Source of the DNA: Tessaracoccus flavescens
GTDB taxonomy: Bacteria; Actinomycetota; Actinomycetes; Propionibacteriales; Propionibacteriaceae
Reading direction: 5' to 3'
Length of the DNA: 64,000 bases
Assembly: GCF_001998865.1 (NCBI RefSeq)
Contig: NZ_CP019607.1
Coordinates: 3,162,001-3,226,000, forward strand
Shown here: one piece after another, positions 1 to 9,937 of the stretch
Position numbering within the stretch: the first letter of the stretch is position 1
Layout: each line of letters opens with the position of its first letter
The notes under the pieces: generated by a model
Seen by the model: the letters and a program-made list of their open reading frames with translations, nothing else
The model's database searches: none
Told to the model about the DNA's origin: nothing
Made by a program: the position numbers and the translations under genes

Positions 1-919
1 GATTCGTGTGCTCGGCGACCTCTTCATCGGTCGGCTCGCGGCCCTCCACCTCGGGGATCCGGACGTCGGCCTCGGTGATGGCCACCTTCAGGCCCAGGTC
101 GGCGAAGCGCTCGAGGTTGGCCTCGAGGCCGTTGTCGTAGTCGTACTGCAGGCTGAGGTGGGCCTGGGCGCCGAAGCCGTGCAGTGGCACGCCGTCGGCG
201 AGCAGGCGCTTGGCGAGGCCGTAGTAGGCGTCGGTCTTCTCGTTGATTCCCTCCGCGTTGTAGTCGTTGAGGAACAGCCGGGCCTTCGGGTCGGCCTTGT
301 GTGCCCACCGGAACGCGTCACCGATCAGGGCCTCGGGGTCGTCCGCGCACGCCTTCAGGAACGGATTGGAGTTGGTGCGCAGCCTGACGCCGCCGACGTC
401 CCAGGTGTCCTGGTAGATCTCGTTGGCCACGTCCCACTCGTAGATCTTGTTCTTGTAGCGGCCCACGACGGTGGTGATGTGGTCCTTGAGGACGGCGCGC
501 GCCTCGTCGCAGGTCCAGGTGGCGCTCGCCTCGGTGACCCATGCCGGGTTCTGGCTGTGCCACAGCAGCGTGTGGCCGCGAACCTGCTGACCGTTGCGCT
601 TGGCGAACTCCATCACGGCATCGGCGCCGCTGAAGTCGTAGACCCCCTCTTCCGGGTGGATCTCGGCCCACTTCATGTCGTTCTCGGGCGTGATCGAGTC
701 GAACTGGGCGCCGATCAGCTGCTGGTAGGTCGTCGGGTTCTTGCGGTCGTAGTCGATCAGGTCGCGCTGGCCCCACGCGGCGGTGCCGATGAGGGGGCGG
801 TCCGGGCCTGCGTCTCGCAGCGTCGCCTGATCCGCCCCTGCTGTCGGGGCGGAGAGGAGCAGCGTCGCGGAGGCGGCGAGCGTGAGGCCGCCGAGCAGTG
901 GACCTCTGATGGTTCGCAT
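1..919 (-). CDS. Secreted endo-1,4-beta-xylanase, GH10 (3' end cut by window)
   Basis: Hydrolyses internal beta-1,4 bonds of xylan outside the cell. The visible 306 residues start with a Sec-type signal peptide (basic MRTIRG, hydrophobic core, cleavage near residues 28-29) and continue as a GH10 barrel: ITPENDMKW at about 76-84, GHTLLWHSQ at 115-123, the acid/base glutamate in WDVANE (E167) and the nucleophile in ITEADVR (E283). The C-terminus lies beyond base 1, so any carbohydrate-binding module is unseen. The ATG at 919 has an AAGGAG Shine-Dalgarno 8 nt upstream. Two GTTTCGGAA repeats lie about 90-110 bp upstream and may be regulatory. Family assignment is firm; xylan as substrate follows from the family. 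Confidence 0.93.
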   Translation of the reverse strand, partial: MRTIRGPLLGGLTLAASATLLLSAPTAGADQATLRDAGPDRPLIGTAAWGQRDLIDYDRKNPTTYQQLIGAQFDSITPENDMKWAEIHPEEGVYDFSGADAVMEFAKRNGQQVRGHTLLWHSQNPAWVTEASATWTCDEARAVLKDHITTVVGRYKNKIYEWDVANEIYQDTWDVGGVRLRTNSNPFLKACADDPEALIGDAFRWAHKADPKARLFLNDYNAEGINEKTDAYYGLAKRLLADGVPLHGFGAQAHLSLQYDYDNGLEANLERFADLGLKVAITEADVRIPEVEGREPTDEEVAEHTN

Positions 920-1010
920 CTGGGGAACTCCTTTGTCTCGATGCGCCCTGTCTTTTGGTGTGTGACAGAACTAAACGGAGAATAGGCCGGGCGCGGGTCG
1001 TCCTGCATGC

Positions 1011-1040
1011 GTTTCGGAAATGTTTCGGAATCAAATTTCC
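1011..1040. promoter_or_regulatory. Candidate operator for the xylanase gene
   Basis: GTTTCGGAA occurs at 1011-1019 and again at 1022-1030, 11 bp apart (one helical turn), and GGAATCAAATTTCC at 1027-1040 forms an imperfect inverted repeat. CGGAAATGTTTCGG across both copies is itself nearly palindromic and resembles the CGAAA/TTTCG type of xylan-regulon site in other actinomycetes. It lies in the 206-bp gap between the divergent xylanase gene and the PNPOx-like gene. A regulatory role is inferred. Confidence 0.4.
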
Positions 1041-1125
1041 TGCCGGGTTCAGCGCCTACCCGGAACGGGTCATGACCCTTGACGTGCTGACGCGGAGAAA
1101 GGCCCGGGCGCGATAGGGTTGGCGC

Positions 1126-1542
1126 ATGACGAGTGAACCCGGCCAGGGCGTGACCTACTTCTCGAGGCTCGATGCCGACGAGTGTTGGGCCCTGCTGGCC
1201 GAAGCGGAGGTCGGACGGGTCGCATGGGCGCATGCCGGCGGCATCCTCGTGATCCCGGCCAACTACCGCATCCACGACCGGACCATCGAGTTCCAGACGA
1301 CCGAAGGGGGAGCTCTCTCCCGCCTCGTCGAGCCGACCGTCGTCGCCTTCGAGGTGGACGAGATCGACGCGGAGACCGCGATGGGTTGGTCGGTCCTCAT
1401 CCAGGGGCAGTCCGGTCCCGCCGCCGTCGACTCCGACGAGCGGGTCAGCTGGCTCGACGGTGAGCGGCCGGTGTGGGTCGCCATCACGCCCGGCCAGATC
1501 AGCGGCAGGGTCGTTTCCGGAACCAAGCGCGGAGGTAAGTGA
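1126..1542 (+). CDS. Pyridoxamine 5'-phosphate oxidase-like flavin-binding protein
   Basis: A 138-residue protein of the PNPOx-like split-barrel fold, related to small actinobacterial flavin/F420-binding proteins. The opening FSRLDADECWALLAEAEVGR followed by ILVIPANYRI is the usual first helix and beta-strand of this group. The exact substrate cannot be told. A TAGGGT -10 element at 1114-1119 ends 6 nt before the ATG and there is no Shine-Dalgarno, so the mRNA is probably leaderless. The stop overlaps the next start (TGATG), so it is translationally coupled to the universal stress protein, suggesting a role in redox or stress physiology. Confidence 0.8.
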   Translation: MTSEPGQGVTYFSRLDADECWALLAEAEVGRVAWAHAGGILVIPANYRIHDRTIEFQTTEGGALSRLVEPTVVAFEVDEIDAETAMGWSVLIQGQSGPAAVDSDERVSWLDGERPVWVAITPGQISGRVVSGTKRGGK

Positions 1543-2540
1543 TGACCGAGAACAACATCCCGATGGATGAGCAGACGCCTGCGCCGCAGGAGATCCACGA
1601 CGACGCGTACACAGCGCCCCAGGCAGACGGACAGGCCGCCGAGGCGAAGGCCCCGGACGCGGCGCAGGAACAGCGGCACGTGCCGCTGGTGGTCGTCGGC
1701 GTCGACGGCAGCGACGACGGCTTGCGCGCCGTGCGGTTCGGTGCCAACACCGTCATCCGCCATGGCGGCGAGCTCATGCTGATCAACGCGGTCGACGACA
1801 CCCTGATGGCCGGTGCCTGGGGCGTCGTCTACGACCCGGAGGTCCTTCAGGCCGCCGGCGTGACCGCGAACGAGCAGGCCAAGGCCCTCGCGCTCGAACT
1901 CGGACTGGCGCCCGACCGGCTCAAGACCGAGGTCGTGATGGGCTCGCCCGGTGGGGTGATGGCCCGCCTGAGTGAGGTCGCAGACCTCGTCGTAGTCGGT
2001 CGCCGGGCCGCCTCGGGCCTCGAGCGCATGTTCGTCGGCTCCACCTCGGTCGCCGTCGTGGCCAACGCCTCCTGCCCGGTGGTCGTCATCTCCGCCGCAG
2101 CCCACCCGACCCCGGTCGGCACGAAGGGTGTCGTCGGCGTCGGCCTGCAGACCTCGCCGGGTGGCGAGGCGACGCTCAAGGCGGCCTTCGAACAGGCGAA
2201 GCGGCTCGGGGCACACCTCGAGATCGTGCACGCCGTCCAGCCGCCGGTCGGTATCTTCTCGCGCAAGCTCAGCCCTGCCCAGCTCGACGAACAGCTCCGC
2301 TTCGCGCAGGGCGGCATCGAGGCCCTCGCCGAAGGGCTCGCGAAGAGCTTCCCCGAGGTCGAGTACGAGGTGCTCGTGGCCGCAGACAGCCCGATCAACG
2401 AGCTGGTCAGCCGAAGCGCCTCCTACGATCTGCTCGTGCTGGGCGTCGGCGAATCGTCGATCCCCGGGTTCGGGCTCGGCGGGCTCCTGCGTGGCCTCAT
2501 GGCCCACGCCGAGTGCCCGCTGTACATCACGCGCGGATGA
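1542..2540 (+). CDS. Universal stress protein with two UspA domains
   Basis: A 332-residue cytosolic protein with a disordered, Ala/Gln/Asp-rich N-terminal tail of about 45 residues and two tandem UspA domains. The first has VVVGVDGSDDG at its start and the ATP-binding GRRAASGLERMFVGSTS pattern near residues 155-171; the second (from GVVGVGLQTS) ends in a degenerate GVGESSIPGFGLGGLLRG, so the second site may not bind ATP canonically. The ATG at 1542 was chosen over the in-frame GTG at 1539 because GGAGG at 1531-1535 is better spaced. It overlaps both neighbours, linking it to the PNPOx-like gene and hrpA. Double-domain Usp proteins in actinomycetes are typically induced by hypoxia or stasis; no regulator site is seen here. 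Confidence 0.9.
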   Translation: MTENNIPMDEQTPAPQEIHDDAYTAPQADGQAAEAKAPDAAQEQRHVPLVVVGVDGSDDGLRAVRFGANTVIRHGGELMLINAVDDTLMAGAWGVVYDPEVLQAAGVTANEQAKALALELGLAPDRLKTEVVMGSPGGVMARLSEVADLVVVGRRAASGLERMFVGSTSVAVVANASCPVVVISAAAHPTPVGTKGVVGVGLQTSPGGEATLKAAFEQAKRLGAHLEIVHAVQPPVGIFSRKLSPAQLDEQLRFAQGGIEALAEGLAKSFPEVEYEVLVAADSPINELVSRSASYDLLVLGVGESSIPGFGLGGLLRGLMAHAECPLYITRG

Positions 2541-5500
2541 CCTCCAGCTCCCGACCGACAGTAGAGATCGAGCCGTCGCTTCCCATAGCGGCGGAGGCTG
2601 AACGCATCGCCGAACTCATCCGCGACAACCAGGTGGTCATCGTCGCGGGTGAGACCGGCTCCGGCAAGACGACCCAGCTGCCGAAGATCTGCCTCCTGGC
2701 AGGGCGGGAGCGCATCGCACACACGCAGCCGCGCCGGATCGCCGCGCGGACGGTAGCGCAGCGGATCGCTGTCGAGTGCGGGGTGGAGATCGGCGACTTC
2801 GTCGGCTACCAGGTCCGCTTCACCAGGAAGGTGTCGGCGCAGACCCGGATCAAGGTGATGACCGACGGCATCCTCCTCTCGGAGCTCACCCACGACCGGA
2901 TGCTGAGCCGCTACGACACGATCATCATCGACGAGGCCCACGAGCGAAGCCTCAACATCGACTTCCTGCTCGGCTACCTCAAGCAGCTCCTGCCGAAGCG
3001 CCCCGAGCTGCGGGTCATCGTCACCTCGGCCACGATCGACACCCAACGGTTCTCCGAGCACTTCGGCGGGGCCCCCATCGTGGAGGTCTCGGGCCGCACC
3101 TATCCGGTCGAGCTGCGCTACCGCGACCCCGTCGAAGGCGAGGACGAGATCGACGCCATCGTCGGTGCGGTCGAGGAGATCGTCACGGAGTCGAGCACGG
3201 GTGACATCCTGGTGTTCCTCAGCGGTGAGCGCGAGATTCGCGACACGGCGGACGCGATCGAGGCCCTCGGCACCGGACTCGAGGTGCTGCCGCTCTTCGC
3301 ACGACTGTCCTCAGCCGACCAGCAGCGGGTCTTCGCGCCGAAGGCGCGGCGAAGGATAGTGCTCGCCACCAACGTCGCGGAGACCTCGATCACGGTGCCG
3401 CGGATCCGCTACGTCGTCGACACCGGCACCGCGCGCATCTCGCGCTACTCGTCGCGGACAAAGGTGCAGCGCCTGCCGATCGAGCCCATCTCCCAGGCAT
3501 CGGCCAATCAGCGCGCCGGACGGTGTGGGCGCGTCGGTCCCGGCGTGGCCATCCGCCTGTTCTCGGAGGAGGACTTCGACTCCCGACCTGAGTTCTCCGA
3601 CCCTGAGATCCTGCGCACCAACCTCGCCACCGTCATCCTGCTGATGGCGCAGGCCGGCCTCGGCGACGTGGAGTCCTTCCCCTTCGTCGAGGCCCCTGTC
3701 GTCTCGCACATCAACGACGGCATCCGGGTGCTCAGCGAGCTCGGCGCGATTCATCCTCGCAAGCGCCACGACCGGCTCCGACTGACCAGGACCGGCCGGA
3801 TGCTGGCCAGGATGCCGGTCGACCCGAAGCTCGGGCGGATGCTGATCGAGGGCGCGCGTCGCAACAGCCTCGCGACGGTGCTCGTCCTCGTGGCCGGCCT
3901 CACCGTCCCGGATGTGCGGGAACGCCCCGCAGAGTTCCAGGCCCAGGCTGACCAGCTGCACCGCAGATTCTGGGGCGGGGTGCCGGGGGATGAGCCGGAG
4001 CTTGCCGACGCGTCGGGCGAGCCGAAGCGACACACAGCCCACACCGGAACGCGGCACCAGAGCGAGCAGAAGGTCTCCCTCCAGGGCGGCGACTTCGAGG
4101 TGCTGCTCAACATCTGGACCTACCTGCGGACGAAGCGTCGCGAACTCAGCGGAAGCGCGTTCCGCCGCATGTGCCGGGCCGAGTACCTCAACTTCGTGCG
4201 CTTCCGCGAATGGGAGGATCTGGTCTCCCAGCTGAAGGAGGCCACGCGCGAGCTGGACCTCGACACCTCCGGCCGCGGCACGATGCCCGAGATCCTCACC
4301 TGCCTGCTGACCGGCCTGCTCTCCAACGTCGGCCTCGCCGAGCAGGAGCGGGCGCAGCGGCAGCCCGGAAAACGGCGCCCGCTGACCGAGTACCAAGGGG
4401 CGCGGGGCGCCAGGTTCGCGATTCAGCCCGGGTCATCGATGGCGAAGTCGACCCCGCCGTTGGTGATGGCCTTCGAGCTCGTGGAGACCTCCCGGCTCTG
4501 GGCGCGCACCGTCGCCCCGATCACGGCGGAGATGGTGGAGCAGGTCGGCGGACACGTCATCACGCGGACGGTCTCCGAGCCCCACTGGTCGTCGCGTTCC
4601 GCCTCGGTCCAGGCGAACGAGCGGATCACGCTGTTCGGCGTGCCGATCGTCGCGGGACGCCGCACGAACTACGCCGCCGACCACCCCGTGGAGGCGCGCG
4701 AGATCTTCATCCGCAGCGCACTCGTCGAGGGGGAGTGGGAGACCCGCAACAAGCTCGTCACCGCGAACCGGGCCGTCATCGCGGATGCGGTCAAACTCAC
4801 CGACCGGATGCGCAGGCCGGACCTGTTGGCCTCCGACGACGCGCTCTACGCCTGGTACGACGCGCGGATACCTGCCGAGGTCGTCTCCGGTTCGACGTTC
4901 GACAAGTGGCTGCGCCGCACCCCCGCCGACCAGTGGCCGCGGCTGACCCGCGACGACGTGCTGGTCGATCCGACCGCGCTGCGGCCCTCCGACTTCCCGG
5001 ACCGGTGGAAGGTGGGGGAGCACAGGCTGCCCGTCAGCTACGTCTACGACCCTGGCGCGGGCTCCGACGGCGTCACCGTCACGGTCCGCCTCGAGCTGCT
5101 GAACCAGCTCGACGACGCCGCCTTCAGCTGGCAGGTACCCGGGCTGCGCCGCGAACTAGCCACCGAACTGATCCGTTCGCTGCCGAAACAGTTGCGGACC
5201 AACTTCGTGCCCGCCCCCGACTACTCGGCGCGGGCCCTCGGCTGGCTGAGCGAGAACCCGCAGGCCGGCTCGTTCACCGACGCGCTCGCCCGTGCGCTCA
5301 CCGCGCTGACCGGGACCGTCGTGCAAGGCTCCGACTTCCAGCCTGAGCAGCTCGGTTCCCACCTCAGGCCGACCTTCGTGGTCATCGACAACGGGCGCGA
5401 GATCGCGCGGTGCACAAGCCTCGATCACCTGTCGGAGAAACTGTCGCCGAAGGTCGCGGAGAAGCTGACCCGCTCCGCTGGCGGCCTCGCGGCCACCGGG

Positions 5501-6334
5501 CAGAAGGCGTGGACGTTCGGCGACATCCCCGCCGAGATCTCCGTCGCGAAGGGTGTCGTGGGATTCCCCGCGCTCGTCGACGAGGGCGCGAGCGTCGGGC
5601 TGTCGGTGCTCGACGAACGCGCCAAGGCCGACCGGTCCCACGTGCACGGGCTGCGGCGGCTCCTGACGCTGACCAATCCGGACCCGGTCAAGTGGGTGGT
5701 CTCGCGCCTGGGGCGGATGGAGAAGCTCTCGCTCGCCGACTCCGCCTACCCGACGGTGCCGGACCTGCTCGCCGACGCGTGGCTGAAGGCCTCCGAGCAG
5801 CTCGCCTCCGAGGCGGGGCCGATCGTCTCGGTCCGCAGCGCGGCGGCGTACGAGGCGACCGCGCTCGCGGTCCGGCAGGCGTGCCCTGGCCGGACCCTCC
5901 AGGTCGTCAACACCGCCGCCCATGCGCTGGCCGCCGTCACGGAGGCCCGGGTGCTGATCGGCTCGGCCACCACGCCGACGGCGAAGGACGTGAAGGGACA
6001 GCTCGACAACCTGTTCTTCAACCGCTTCATCTCCGCGACGCAGGACCCCTGGTTCTCCCACCTGCCCCGCTACGCGAAGGGGGCCGTGGCGCGACTGAGC
6101 GCCGCGCTGACCAATCCTGAGCGCGACCAGCGGCTGCAGGCCGAGGTCGACGAGATGGAGGACCTCTACGGCGAGCTGATCGACCGTCAGCCGCAGGGGC
6201 CGCTGAGCCCGAGGGTCGAGGAGATCGCGTTCCTGATCGAGGAGTTCCGGGTCAGCCTCTTCGCGCAGCAGTTGCGCACGGCCGTGCCCGTCTCGGCGAA
6301 ACGGATCAGGCAGGCGATCCGCCAGGCTGGCTAG
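2537..6334 (+). CDS. hrpA: ATP-dependent RNA helicase HrpA (DEAH box)
   Basis: A 1265-residue DEAH/RHA helicase, close to the roughly 1300 residues of Escherichia coli HrpA. Walker A GETGSGKTTQ lies at about 38-47, DEAH at about 132 (IIDEAHERS), motif III SATIDTQRF near 165 and motif VI QRAGRCGRVGPG near 330. The long C-terminal half carries the winged-helix, HA2, OB-fold and HrpA-specific DUF3418 regions. HrpA unwinds RNA and in E. coli resolves stalled ribosomes; that role here is by homology. The ATG at 2537 overlaps the preceding TGA (ATGA); an upstream in-frame start at 2513 would lie within the Usp gene and is less likely. Confidence 0.95.
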   Translation: MTSSSRPTVEIEPSLPIAAEAERIAELIRDNQVVIVAGETGSGKTTQLPKICLLAGRERIAHTQPRRIAARTVAQRIAVECGVEIGDFVGYQVRFTRKVSAQTRIKVMTDGILLSELTHDRMLSRYDTIIIDEAHERSLNIDFLLGYLKQLLPKRPELRVIVTSATIDTQRFSEHFGGAPIVEVSGRTYPVELRYRDPVEGEDEIDAIVGAVEEIVTESSTGDILVFLSGEREIRDTADAIEALGTGLEVLPLFARLSSADQQRVFAPKARRRIVLATNVAETSITVPRIRYVVDTGTARISRYSSRTKVQRLPIEPISQASANQRAGRCGRVGPGVAIRLFSEEDFDSRPEFSDPEILRTNLATVILLMAQAGLGDVESFPFVEAPVVSHINDGIRVLSELGAIHPRKRHDRLRLTRTGRMLARMPVDPKLGRMLIEGARRNSLATVLVLVAGLTVPDVRERPAEFQAQADQLHRRFWGGVPGDEPELADASGEPKRHTAHTGTRHQSEQKVSLQGGDFEVLLNIWTYLRTKRRELSGSAFRRMCRAEYLNFVRFREWEDLVSQLKEATRELDLDTSGRGTMPEILTCLLTGLLSNVGLAEQERAQRQPGKRRPLTEYQGARGARFAIQPGSSMAKSTPPLVMAFELVETSRLWARTVAPITAEMVEQVGGHVITRTVSEPHWSSRSASVQANERITLFGVPIVAGRRTNYAADHPVEAREIFIRSALVEGEWETRNKLVTANRAVIADAVKLTDRMRRPDLLASDDALYAWYDARIPAEVVSGSTFDKWLRRTPADQWPRLTRDDVLVDPTALRPSDFPDRWKVGEHRLPVSYVYDPGAGSDGVTVTVRLELLNQLDDAAFSWQVPGLRRELATELIRSLPKQLRTNFVPAPDYSARALGWLSENPQAGSFTDALARALTALTGTVVQGSDFQPEQLGSHLRPTFVVIDNGREIARCTSLDHLSEKLSPKVAEKLTRSAGGLAATGQKAWTFGDIPAEISVAKGVVGFPALVDEGASVGLSVLDERAKADRSHVHGLRRLLTLTNPDPVKWVVSRLGRMEKLSLADSAYPTVPDLLADAWLKASEQLASEAGPIVSVRSAAAYEATALAVRQACPGRTLQVVNTAAHALAAVTEARVLIGSATTPTAKDVKGQLDNLFFNRFISATQDPWFSHLPRYAKGAVARLSAALTNPERDQRLQAEVDEMEDLYGELIDRQPQGPLSPRVEEIAFLIEEFRVSLFAQQLRTAVPVSAKRIRQAIRQAG

Positions 6335-6363
6335 GGGCCCTTCCCGAGTGGTTGGATGGGCCC

Positions 6364-7203
6364 GTGCCGAAAGACGTGACCGAGCTGCTCTCCCTGTTCG
6401 ACCTCGAGCAGACGGGCGAGCTGACCTTCCGCGGACCGCAGCCGCAGACCCGCATGCAGCGGCTCTTCGGCGGGCAGGTGCTCGCGCAGACGCTGATCGC
6501 GGCGGCGCGCACCGTCGACCCCCTGCGGATCCCGCACTCGCTCAACGCGTACTTCCTGCGGCCAGGGGCCCCCGATCAGCCGCTCGACTTCGACATCGAG
6601 GTTATGCGCGACGGGAAGACCTTCAGCAACCGCCGGGTCATCGCGCGGCAGGGGGAGCGGGTCATCTTCGAGATGACGACGTCGTTCCAGTTCCCCGAGC
6701 CTGGGCTCGACCACTCGGCGAGCACCCCGACGGAGGTCTCGCCTCCCGATGCGTCGCCCGAACTCGCCGACGTCCTGGGGCGTAGGTTCGGCGCGGGCGT
6801 CGCGCTGATCTCGGAGTGGGACGCGTTGGAGGTGAGGCTCGCCGCGCGGCCTGCGCCCACCTCCAACGGTGGACGGATGCTCGCGTGGGTGCGGACCAAG
6901 GAGGAGATGCCCGACGATGCGCTGCTCAACACGGCGGTGCTCGCCTATCTGAGCGACATGACCCTGCTCAGCGTGACGACGGTCCCGCACGAGGTGGAGT
7001 TCCTGTCTCCGAAGCTGCAGGCCGCCTCGATCGACCACGCCATGTGGTTCCACCGCCCGGTCCACGTCGACCGCTGGCTGCTCTACGACATGATCTCGCC
7101 GTCTGCCTCGAACGCGCGCGGCTTCGCGATGGGACGCCTCTTCCAGGACGACGCCGCCGTCGCCTCGTGCGCCCAGGAGGGCCTGATCCGCGTTCTCGAC
7201 TGA
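6364..7203 (+). CDS. tesB: Acyl-CoA thioesterase II (TesB family)
   Basis: A double hot-dog thioesterase of 279 residues (E. coli TesB is 286) that cleaves acyl-CoA to fatty acid and CoA. FRGPQPQTRMQRLFGGQVLAQ near the N-terminus and SIDHAMWFHRPVHVDRWLLY in the second half are family hallmarks. The GTG at 6364 is preferred because a purine-rich GGATGGG precedes it; a TTG at 6352 would add four residues. It follows hrpA by 29 bp on the same strand and ends before a strong hairpin at 7214-7254, so it is the last gene of the run. Confidence 0.9.
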   Translation: MPKDVTELLSLFDLEQTGELTFRGPQPQTRMQRLFGGQVLAQTLIAAARTVDPLRIPHSLNAYFLRPGAPDQPLDFDIEVMRDGKTFSNRRVIARQGERVIFEMTTSFQFPEPGLDHSASTPTEVSPPDASPELADVLGRRFGAGVALISEWDALEVRLAARPAPTSNGGRMLAWVRTKEEMPDDALLNTAVLAYLSDMTLLSVTTVPHEVEFLSPKLQAASIDHAMWFHRPVHVDRWLLYDMISPSASNARGFAMGRLFQDDAAVASCAQEGLIRVLD

Positions 7204-7213
7204 GCCGCAACGC

Positions 7214-7254
7214 CGAGCGGCCCGTGTCTCCGGTGAGGAGACACGGGCCGCTCG
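7214..7254. terminator. Terminator between tesB and sigB
   Basis: A perfect 18-bp stem (CGAGCGGCCCGTGTCTCC and its complement) with a GGTGA loop, followed on the plus strand by GGTGTTTT. It lies between convergent genes and probably stops transcription from both sides. Confidence 0.85.
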
Positions 7255-7317
7255 GGTGTTTTCAGGTACGGCCCGCCACCCAGGGGGAGAGTTCGGGCGA
7301 ACCGTACCCGGCTTGGT

Positions 7318-8256
7318 TCAGGCCGCCACGCCCTGAGCTGCGCGCAGCTGGGCGAGGGCCTGACGTTCGATCTGGCGCACCCGCTCGGCGGTGATGCCCC
7401 AGTGGGTGCCGATGTCGGCCAGCTTGGCCTGGCGGCCGTCGAGGAGGCCGTAGCGGCGACGCACGACGTCCTGGGAACGCTCGTCCAGGTCGGAGAGCAT
7501 CTCCTCGAGGCGGGCGCGCTCCTCGGCGTCGAGCACCATCTCGTCGGGACCCGGTGCCGTCTCGCGGGCGATCAGGTCGCCGAGCGCGGTGTCACCGTCG
7601 GCCTCGACCGGAGCGTCGAGCGAGACATGGTCGCGGGAGTAGCGCAGCAGGTCGACGACCTTCGACTCCTCGAGGCCCAGTTCCTCGGCGATCTCGGCCA
7701 GTTCCGGCTCGCGGCCGAGCTGGCGCTCCAGGTTGCGGCGCACGGCGGAGACCTGGTTGACCTGTTCCGCGACGTGCACGGGGAGCCGCACGATGCGACC
7801 CTGCTGGGCGATGCCGCGCGAGATGGCCTGGCGGACCCACCAGGTCGCGTAGGTGGAGAACTTGAAGCCCTTGGCGTAGTCGAACTTCTCGACCGCGCGG
7901 ATCAGGCCGGTGTTGCCCTCCTGGACCAGGTCGAGCAGAGGCATCTGGGAACGGCCGTACTTCCGTGCGACGGAGACCACGAGCCGCAGGTTCGCCTGGA
8001 CGAACTGCTGCATGGCGCGCTCGCCCTCGGCCGCGATCTCCGCGAGCTCGTCGTCGGTGGCTTGGATGGACGAGGTAACCTCGCCATCGAGGATCTTCTG
8101 CGCAAAGAGCCCGGCTTCGATGGCACGAGCCAGTTCGACCTCGCCCACAGCTGTGAGCAGGGGCGTCTTGGCGATCGCGTCGAGGTAGAGCCCCACCGCG
8201 TCCTTGCCGTCGATTCCGTCGGTGCTTCGCATGCGAGCAGGAGTAAACATGTTCAA
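7318..8256 (-). CDS. sigB: Group 2 sigma-70 factor (SigB-like)
   Basis: A 312-residue primary-like sigma factor lacking a long N-terminal region 1.1. Region 1.2 is DAVGLYLDAIAKTPLL, region 2 contains [23 protein letters not shown] and [13 protein letters not shown], region 3 starts near HVAEQVNQV, and the region 4 helix-turn-helix has LADIGTHWGITAERVRQIE near the end. The divergent sigA gene is 255 bp away, a pairing reminiscent of sigA/sigB proximity in mycobacteria. Group 2 factors normally use promoters like those of SigA under stress or slow growth. The exact name is by homology; HrdA/C/D-like is the alternative label. Confidence 0.88.
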   Translation of the reverse strand: MNMFTPARMRSTDGIDGKDAVGLYLDAIAKTPLLTAVGEVELARAIEAGLFAQKILDGEVTSSIQATDDELAEIAAEGERAMQQFVQANLRLVVSVARKYGRSQMPLLDLVQEGNTGLIRAVEKFDYAKGFKFSTYATWWVRQAISRGIAQQGRIVRLPVHVAEQVNQVSAVRRNLERQLGREPELAEIAEELGLEESKVVDLLRYSRDHVSLDAPVEADGDTALGDLIARETAPGPDEMVLDAEERARLEEMLSDLDERSQDVVRRRYGLLDGRQAKLADIGTHWGITAERVRQIERQALAQLRAAQGVAA

Positions 8257-8407
8257 ATCAGACCTTTCGCCCGTTCGTCATCTAGTACAACGCGCGAAGG
8301 TCCCCACAGGTTCCATGTTTTTCTCGCTCAAAGCGAAATGGGCCCAGGGTCTGACCCGTCAGGGCGGCCGCCCTGACCGTGGTCGGGGGATACCCTGACG
8401 GCTGCGT

Positions 8408-8436
8408 TTGAGTGACGGCAGTACGCGTGCCAGAAT
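8408..8436 (+). promoter_or_regulatory. Candidate housekeeping promoter of sigA
   Basis: TTGAGT at 8408-8413 and CAGAAT at 8431-8436 are separated by exactly 17 bp and lie about 75 bp before the sigA start. This predicts a leader of about 70 nt. Confidence 0.5.
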
Positions 8437-8511
8437 GGACGCCGTGTCACCCTTGACGAAGACGGGGCGGCGCACGCGCAAAAGTCAGTCGTCTGGCTTG
8501 AGAGGACAACC

Positions 8512-9867
<1,356 letters not shown>

Positions 9868-9888
9868 GTCCGGCAGCAAGTCAGAAAG

Positions 9889-9919
9889 AGGCGCCCCCAC
9901 CGAATCGGTGGGGGCGCCT
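9889..9919. terminator. Terminator of sigA
   Basis: A perfect 13-bp stem (AGGCGCCCCCACC) with a GAATC loop, followed by TTCTGTGT. The convergent secreted-protein gene ends 19 bp further, so it may work in both directions. Confidence 0.85.
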
Positions 9920-9937
9920 TTCTGTGTGCCGACGTGG

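Noticed and set aside
8..985. Long plus-strand open frame opposite the xylanase gene
   Set aside because: It is antisense to a GH10 gene with both catalytic glutamates; high GC makes such shadows common. The peptide is low-complexity Val/Gly/Leu.
5156..6061. Minus-strand frame inside hrpA
   Set aside because: No start signal or recognisable domain; opposite a well-conserved helicase C-terminus.
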